Assembly (NCBI GenBank): GCA_022447495.1
Contig: JAKVBH010000037.1
Coordinates: 1 to 37,618 of the forward strand
Length of the DNA: 37,618 bases
Direction: 5' to 3'
Source: Marinovum sp.
GTDB lineage: Bacteria; Pseudomonadota; Alphaproteobacteria; Rhodobacterales; Rhodobacteraceae
Of this stretch, positions 33,133 through 37,618 are shown piece by piece (the first letter of the stretch is position 1; each line of letters opens with the position of its first letter). The notes under the pieces were generated by a model. That model made no database searches. It was not told the origin of the DNA and saw nothing but the letters and a program-made list of their open reading frames with translations. The position numbers and the translations under genes are program-made.

Positions 33133-33166
33133 CCTGAGTGCGATCAGATCGCGTCTAGGTCACAGA

Positions 33167-34156
33167 TTAGTTCACAGCGGCCAGAGGCGCGGTGTTGACT
33201 GTGTTGGCGTAGCTGTCGAGTGCGCCGTCGATGGAGCCTGCGCCCACAAAGACGTCCGCGACGCCTTTCATGAACTCTTGCGCGTTTCCACCAAGCCAGC
33301 CGGATGCTAGTTGATCTTCAACAGTTGGGAACGTGAAGGTGGAGATGGTGGACATCGTCGCATCTTCGTCCATGCCAGCGTCTTTTGCGATCACTGGAAG
33401 CATCTTGGCGTGGTTGGCTTCGTCCGCCCACATCGCATTGGCGTCCGCCGTCACTTTCAGGAAGGCTGTGACCATCTCGGAGTTCTCGGCAACCCATGCT
33501 GCAGGGCCGGATGTCACGTCGAACACGAGGATGCCGAGCTCTGTTTTCTCGTCGCCCGTGAGAAGCACGTTGCCGTGTTCAAGCGCGCGGCGCAGCGAGC
33601 CACCCCAGCCGCAGAACATGTCGATGGAGCCTTGCGAAATCGCCGCGGACGCTTCTTCCACGTTCATGTTCACAACATCCATGCCGCTCACATCGACGCC
33701 AAAGTGTTCCATCTGTTTCAGGAAGCCGTAGTGCGCCGCGGTGCCGAGGGGCACGCCGACTTTCTTGCCAGCCAATTCGGAGGCAGAGGACGCGTCGATT
33801 TCCAGCGCTTCACGCACGACGCAGTTGTCGTTGTCGGCGTAGGACACGGCCACGTCCAGCAGTTGAAGGTCTTGGCCCGCGGATGTTGCAACCACGAAAG
33901 GTGGCAGACCTTGGGACACGGACAGTTGAACGTCGCCAGACGCCATCGCCGTGGACATGTCCACGCCGGAGGAGAACGGCACCCAGTTGATGGTCACACC
34001 CATGGCTTCGTCATATGCACCAGTTGCTTTGGCGTATTGGAACGGCATTGGCCACTCTAGGAAGTACGCCACGGTGATTTCGTCGGCAGAGGCTTGGGCG
34101 CCTGCTAGCATTGCGACTGCGGACGCTGCCGCCAGCAATTTGGACTTGAAGGTCAT
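33167..34156 (-). CDS. tauA: Taurine-binding periplasmic protein
   Basis: 329 residues. A signal peptide (MTFKSKLLAAASAVAMLAGAQASA, cut before DEITV) leads into a TauA/SsuA-type binding protein: VAYFLEWPMPFQYAK, VDMSTAMASGDVQLSVSQGLPPF, GKKVGVPLGTAAHYGFLKQ, and MFCGWGGSLRRALEHG. It captures taurine or a related sulfonate and hands it to TauC. The start at 34156 has GGGAGAAAC upstream. It is divergent from tpa over 306 bases. Confidence 0.93.
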   Translation of the reverse strand: MTFKSKLLAAASAVAMLAGAQASADEITVAYFLEWPMPFQYAKATGAYDEAMGVTINWVPFSSGVDMSTAMASGDVQLSVSQGLPPFVVATSAGQDLQLLDVAVSYADNDNCVVREALEIDASSASELAGKKVGVPLGTAAHYGFLKQMEHFGVDVSGMDVVNMNVEEASAAISQGSIDMFCGWGGSLRRALEHGNVLLTGDEKTELGILVFDVTSGPAAWVAENSEMVTAFLKVTADANAMWADEANHAKMLPVIAKDAGMDEDATMSTISTFTFPTVEDQLASGWLGGNAQEFMKGVADVFVGAGSIDGALDSYANTVNTAPLAAVN

Positions 34157-34462
34157 GAGAGTTTCTCCCGTTGGTGCCCCACATGGAGGCATTCAGATTT
34201 TTGTTGAGGTCCGCGCAGGACCTTGGTGGGGCACAGATGCGCCCGGGAACCAAGAATGATCCGACAAAAAAACATTCACGGGATCAATGCTTTTTTCCAA
34301 ATCACAAATTCACTTCTTCTAAAACTTTGGCGTCTGTCCATACATTACGGGGTTTTGGCCGATTTCTGGCGCTACAAGGGGGGCAAAACTGGCCCTATCG
34401 CTTGACTAAAAAGCGGTCTTTCTGGACTAATAACTTGTCACTCACCTGCTCCGGGGGTTCCC
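34157..34462. promoter_or_regulatory. tauA-tpa divergent intergenic region with TauR-like direct repeats
   Basis: This 306-base stretch holds the promoters of tauA and tpa and no reading frame of note. Near the tpa side CTTGACTAA (34401-34409) and CTGGACTAA (34422-34430) are direct repeats 21 bases apart, two helical turns; a weaker CTGGCCCTA stands at 34389-34397. In Rhodobacter capsulatus the MocR-type TauR activates tpa by binding direct repeats upstream of it, and these have the expected form. The regulator gene is not in the window. No such pair was found on the tauA side. Confidence 0.6.
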
Positions 34463-35857
34463 ATGATGGACGGCACGTTCAACGAAAATGATCTCGCATC
34501 TGTGGTCGAAGCCGACCGCGCCCATGTCTGGCATCACCTGATCCAGCACAAACCCTTTGAGACCAAAGACCCCAATATTATTATTGAGGGCAAGGGTATG
34601 CGCGTTTGGAACCAAGTGGGCAAAGAGCATATCGATGCCGTGTCCGGTGGTGTTTGGACTGTCAACGTGGGCTACGGCCGTGAACGCATCGCCAATGCTG
34701 TGCGTGATCAACTTGTGAAAATGAACTACTTCGCCGGGGCCGCTGGATCGATCCCGGGCGCCCGTTTCGCCGAGCGTTTGATTGAAAAGATGCCGGGCAT
34801 GAGCCGCGTTTACTACTGTAACTCCGGCTCCGAAGCGAACGAAAAAGCCTTCAAAATGATCCGCCAAATCGCGCATAAGCGCTATGGCGGTAAAAAACAC
34901 AAAATCCTGTATCGAGAGCGTGATTATCACGGCACGACAATCGCAACGCTGTCTGCCGGTGGTCAAGATGAGCGCAATGCACAGTATGGTCCGTACACGC
35001 CGGGATTCGTTCGGGTGCCCCATTGCCTCGAATATCGCGCGTTTGAACAAGACGGTGCACCGGTCGAGAACTATGGTGTCTGGGCCGCAGAACAGATCGA
35101 AAAAGTGATCCTCGCCGAAGGTCCAGAGACTGTGGGTGGCCTCTGCCTTGAGCCTGTGACCGCTGGCGGTGGCGTCATCACGCCTCCCGATGGCTATTGG
35201 GAAAAGGTCCAAGAGATCTGTGCCAAGTACGAAATCCTTCTGCACATTGACGAGGTTGTCTGTGGCATTGGGCGTACCGGCACTTGGTTCGGATTTCAGA
35301 ACTATGGCGTGAAGCCTGACATGGTGACCATGGCGAAAGGTGTGGCCTCTGGGTATGCCGCGATTGCCTGCCTTGTGACCACCGAAGAGGTTTTTGACAT
35401 GTTCAAAGACGATGCCTCTGACCCCCTGGGCTACTTCCGCGATATTTCTACCTTTGGTGGCTGCACCGCAGGCCCCGCGGCGGCGCTTGAGAATATGGCG
35501 ATCATCGAAGAAGAGGGCCTGCTCGAGAACTGTACCGCCATGGGTGAGTACATGTTGGGCAAGCTCGACGAGCTGGCGGACAAACACACCGTTATCGGTC
35601 AAACCCGCGGCAAAGGCCTCTTCCTCGGTGCCGAACTTGTGGGAGATCGAGAGACCCGCGCGCCAGCAGACGAGAAGATGGTGCAAGCCGTGGTCGCGGA
35701 TTGCATGAGCCAAGGTGTCATCATTGGGGCAACCAACCGCTCCTTGCCGGGCAAGAACAACACGCTGTGCTTCTCCCCTGCGCTCATTGTCACCACGTCC
35801 GACATAGACGAGATCGTCACCGCGGTTGATGGCGCGTTGACCCGTGTCTTCGGTTAA
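34463..35857 (+). CDS. tpa: Taurine--pyruvate aminotransferase
   Basis: 464 residues, class-III PLP aminotransferase. Seen: SGGVWTVNVGYGRERIANAV, the NSGSEANEKAFKM binding segment, DEVVCGIGRTGTWFG, and the PLP lysine in MVTMAKGVASGYA (Lys292). Tpa moves the amino group of taurine to pyruvate, giving sulfoacetaldehyde and alanine. It sits divergent from tauABC. The second Met (34466) is an alternative start; GGGGG lies just upstream. A GNAT gene overlaps its end by 14 bases. Other class-III aminotransferases resemble it, but the context supports Tpa. Confidence 0.93.
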   Translation: MMDGTFNENDLASVVEADRAHVWHHLIQHKPFETKDPNIIIEGKGMRVWNQVGKEHIDAVSGGVWTVNVGYGRERIANAVRDQLVKMNYFAGAAGSIPGARFAERLIEKMPGMSRVYYCNSGSEANEKAFKMIRQIAHKRYGGKKHKILYRERDYHGTTIATLSAGGQDERNAQYGPYTPGFVRVPHCLEYRAFEQDGAPVENYGVWAAEQIEKVILAEGPETVGGLCLEPVTAGGGVITPPDGYWEKVQEICAKYEILLHIDEVVCGIGRTGTWFGFQNYGVKPDMVTMAKGVASGYAAIACLVTTEEVFDMFKDDASDPLGYFRDISTFGGCTAGPAAALENMAIIEEEGLLENCTAMGEYMLGKLDELADKHTVIGQTRGKGLFLGAELVGDRETRAPADEKMVQAVVADCMSQGVIIGATNRSLPGKNNTLCFSPALIVTTSDIDEIVTAVDGALTRVFG

Positions 35858-36551
35858 CGAACACGGTCAGCCGATTGGCGATCCTCTAACGATTGACTTG
35901 CCACGCCCCGCGCCAGTGCCTGGGGTGCGGCAAGGGCGCTTTGCGCGGCTTGAACCGCTTGAACTGCGTCACGCCGCTGATTTGCACACGGCCTTCCAAG
36001 CTGACGGGGCGGGCTTTACCTACCTGCCAGAGGGCCCCTACAGCGACCTTTCCCAAACCGAGAGTCTCGTGGCGCGGGGCGCCGCAAGCCATGACCCGCA
36101 ATGGTATGCAATCTGTGACAGGCAAGGCCGCGCCTTGGGGCACGGCACCTATCTGCGCGTCAATCCCGCCCACGGCACCATCGAGGTGGGTTGGCTTCAC
36201 TTTGGCCCCGCGATGCAACGCACGCCGCTGGCGACTGAGGCGATGTACTTGATGATGGTCTATGCTTTCGATGATCTGGGTTATCGCCGCTACGAATGGA
36301 AATGCGACGCACTCAACGCGCCCTCCCGCGCAGCAGCGGCGCGGCTTGGTTTCACCTTTGAGGGGGTCTTCCGACAGGCCACGACATATCGCGGCCGCAA
36401 CCGTGACACGGCATGGTTTTCCATCCTCGACAGCGAATGGCCTGCGCGCAAAGCCGAGTTCCAACGTTGGCTCAACCCGGACAACTTTGACGAGATCGGT
36501 GGACAGCGCTCCGCACTCATGCATCCGACCAGAGGTCAAACGGGTTTTTGA
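35844..36551 (+). CDS. GNAT family N-acetyltransferase (RimJ/RimL-like)
   Basis: 235 residues from a GTG start inside the 3' end of tpa (14-base overlap). RimJ-type GNAT fold: RFARLEPLELRHAADLHTAF at the N-terminus, GHGTYLRVNPAHGTIEVGW, then TEAMYLMMVYAFDDLGYRRYEWKCDA and NAPSRAAAARLGFTFEGVFRQ, the usual order of the acetyl-CoA site and the C-terminal motif. Substrate unknown. Overlap with tpa indicates co-expression, so a role tied to taurine or amine metabolism is possible but not shown. The GTG is chosen because no ATG fits at the N-terminus of the domain. Confidence 0.9.
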   Translation: MSSVNEHGQPIGDPLTIDLPRPAPVPGVRQGRFARLEPLELRHAADLHTAFQADGAGFTYLPEGPYSDLSQTESLVARGAASHDPQWYAICDRQGRALGHGTYLRVNPAHGTIEVGWLHFGPAMQRTPLATEAMYLMMVYAFDDLGYRRYEWKCDALNAPSRAAAARLGFTFEGVFRQATTYRGRNRDTAWFSILDSEWPARKAEFQRWLNPDNFDEIGGQRSALMHPTRGQTGF

Positions 36552-36604
36552 CTTGTACTCCCCTCGCGGCACCGTTCTGATGCGCGAGACTCAGGGAGAT
36601 CGTT

Positions 36605-37537
36605 ATGGAAGACATCGGCTTTATCGGCGTGGGCCTCATGGGCGGCGGCATGGCACGCAACTTGCTCAAGGCGGGATATGGGCTGAGCGTCATTGCCCAC
36701 CGCAATCGCGCCCAAGTGGAGGCCTTGGTGGCCGCAGGCGCGTCAGAGGTCAAAAACCTAGAAGACATGGCGAAAGCATCTGATATCATTCACATTTGCG
36801 CGCCTGGATCGCCCCAGGTCGAAGCCATTGTGGAAGAGCTTTTGCCCCATCTGCGCGTTGGCGCTGTCATCGTCGATTGCTCAACCTCTGACCCAGTCTC
36901 CACTGCGTCGCTTGCGGCCAAAATCGGTCACGCAGGCGGACATCTTGTGGATGCCCCCCTGGGGGGCACTCCGGTTCAGGCCGACGCCGGAGAACTCACT
37001 GCGATCATCGGCGCATCTCCTGATGTCTACGACCGTGTGGAGCCTGTGATTGGCGCTTGGGCGGGCCAGATGCTCCACCTTGGACCCACGGGGGCGGGCC
37101 ACAAAATGAAGCTTCTGAACAACATGCTGTCTTTGGGCTACGGCGCGCTCTATTCAGAAGCGCTGGCCCTGGCGGAAAAGGTTGGCATCACCACCCACCA
37201 ATTCGACAGCGTCATTCGCGGCAGTCGCATGGATTGCGGCTTCTATCAAACTTTTATTGGCCACACGATCGACGGCAACCGTGAGAGCCACAAATTCACC
37301 CTCACCAACGCGCTCAAAGACGCCACTTATCTTGAAAGCATGGCCAATTCAGTGGGGCTGCATAATCCTGTGGGCAACGCGATCAAAGGCTCGCTCGCGC
37401 TGGCCATGTCGGCCGGTGGCACTGGGCCTGAGGATTACCTTCCGCACCTTGTGGACTATGTGGCCGCGCGCAACGACGTGGCGCTGAGCCCACCGAAAAC
37501 ACCAGCCCCCCAAACCCCAAAAGGAGACGCCGAATGA
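36605..37537 (+). CDS. NAD(P)-dependent beta-hydroxyacid dehydrogenase family oxidoreductase
   Basis: 310 residues. The Rossmann domain starts GFIGVGLMGGGMARN (GVGLMG 8-13), with ICAPGSPQVE and DCSTSDPVST next. The substrate motif reads DAPLGGTP (116-123), not the DAPVSGG of 3-hydroxyisobutyrate dehydrogenases. The catalytic lysine is Lys169 in GHKMKLLNN, with the following Asn pair. It would reduce or oxidise a small hydroxyacid/semialdehyde; tartronate semialdehyde, 3-hydroxyisobutyrate or a sulfonated analogue are options. It has CAGGGAGATCG ahead of the ATG, follows the GNAT gene after 53 bases, and overlaps the next gene (ATGA). Confidence 0.9.
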   Translation: MEDIGFIGVGLMGGGMARNLLKAGYGLSVIAHRNRAQVEALVAAGASEVKNLEDMAKASDIIHICAPGSPQVEAIVEELLPHLRVGAVIVDCSTSDPVSTASLAAKIGHAGGHLVDAPLGGTPVQADAGELTAIIGASPDVYDRVEPVIGAWAGQMLHLGPTGAGHKMKLLNNMLSLGYGALYSEALALAEKVGITTHQFDSVIRGSRMDCGFYQTFIGHTIDGNRESHKFTLTNALKDATYLESMANSVGLHNPVGNAIKGSLALAMSAGGTGPEDYLPHLVDYVAARNDVALSPPKTPAPQTPKGDAE

Positions 37538-37618
37538 GCGACGAGAAGTTTTTCCATGTGGGCGAACTGAACACTGATCTACCACAGCCGACACAGTTCG
37601 ACTCCAAGCCGTTCAAAA
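37534..37618 (+). CDS. Unknown protein, cut off by the window end
   Basis: Only 28 residues are visible, starting MSDEKFFHVGELNTDLPQP. AAAAGGAGACGCCGA stands right before the ATG, and the ATG overlaps the stop of the dehydrogenase gene (ATGA), so this is very likely a real gene translated with it. The piece is too short to name a family. No signal peptide is visible. Confidence 0.75.
   Translation, partial: MSDEKFFHVGELNTDLPQPTQFDSKPFK

Noticed and set aside
34442..35713. 423-residue minus-strand frame
   Set aside because: Antisense to tpa, whose class-III aminotransferase motifs prove the plus strand to be coding.

Overview
The window looks like chromosomal DNA of a Roseobacter-group alphaproteobacterium (Rhodobacterales). 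Reasons: it is GC-rich, it has the rplY/pth neighbourhood, MOFRL-type glycerate kinase, HrpB, a MeaB-type chaperone GTPase, and a taurine locus in which tauABC lies divergent from a taurine-pyruvate aminotransferase. No rRNA, CRISPR array, phage module or plasmid replication gene was seen. The species cannot be named from the sequence alone.

Left edge (1-1476): a mobile-element junction. A broken IS3-family element (frameshifted orfA, truncated orfB) is followed by a tRNA-Gly(TCC) gene. Its 3' half, from the first base of the anticodon loop, is repeated downstream with an exact 138-base period: one perfect 51-base copy, then a decayed third copy. About 330 bases without a recognisable gene follow.

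1477-10997: an ABC exporter and an acyl-CoA synthetase (+ strand), the latter with its Shine-Dalgarno sequence inside a long hairpin. Then DUF2237, DUF2332 and pth (- strand), an NfeD/YqiJ-like membrane protein plus flotillin pair (+ strand) placed between pth and rplY, and rplY (L25, - strand) with a good terminator.

10998-22700: an MFS transporter overlapping a GNAT acetyltransferase; FMN-dependent L-lactate dehydrogenase, trpA, a MATE efflux protein and two PaaI-type thioesterases (- strand, start/stop overlaps joining the last three); a divergent small MerR regulator; hrpB with a DUF3108 exported protein; meaB; rpmB with a strong terminator; and a small unknown protein.

22677-29646: a 700-base gene-poor gap, an mrr-type restriction endonuclease gene interrupted by a single in-frame TAA, parE, then modA-modB-modC with a 2H-phosphoesterase-like DUF1045 gene four bases behind modC.

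29648-37618: glycerate 2-kinase, then the taurine locus. tauA-tauB-tauC reads left; tpa, a GNAT gene, a beta-hydroxyacid dehydrogenase and a cut-off gene read right. The shared intergenic region holds direct repeats of the kind bound by TauR. TauABC would import taurine and Tpa would convert it to sulfoacetaldehyde and alanine; xsc, pta and tauR are not in the window. TauC carries an unusual Ig-like insertion between membrane segments.

The items most worth following up are the 138-base-period tRNA-Gly att-like array, the structurally covarying intergenic element present twice (12751 and 29593), the Ig-inserted TauC, the dehydrogenase with an altered substrate motif behind tpa, and the SD-sequestering hairpin at 3430-3480. 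I found no clear, complete and entirely new multi-gene system.
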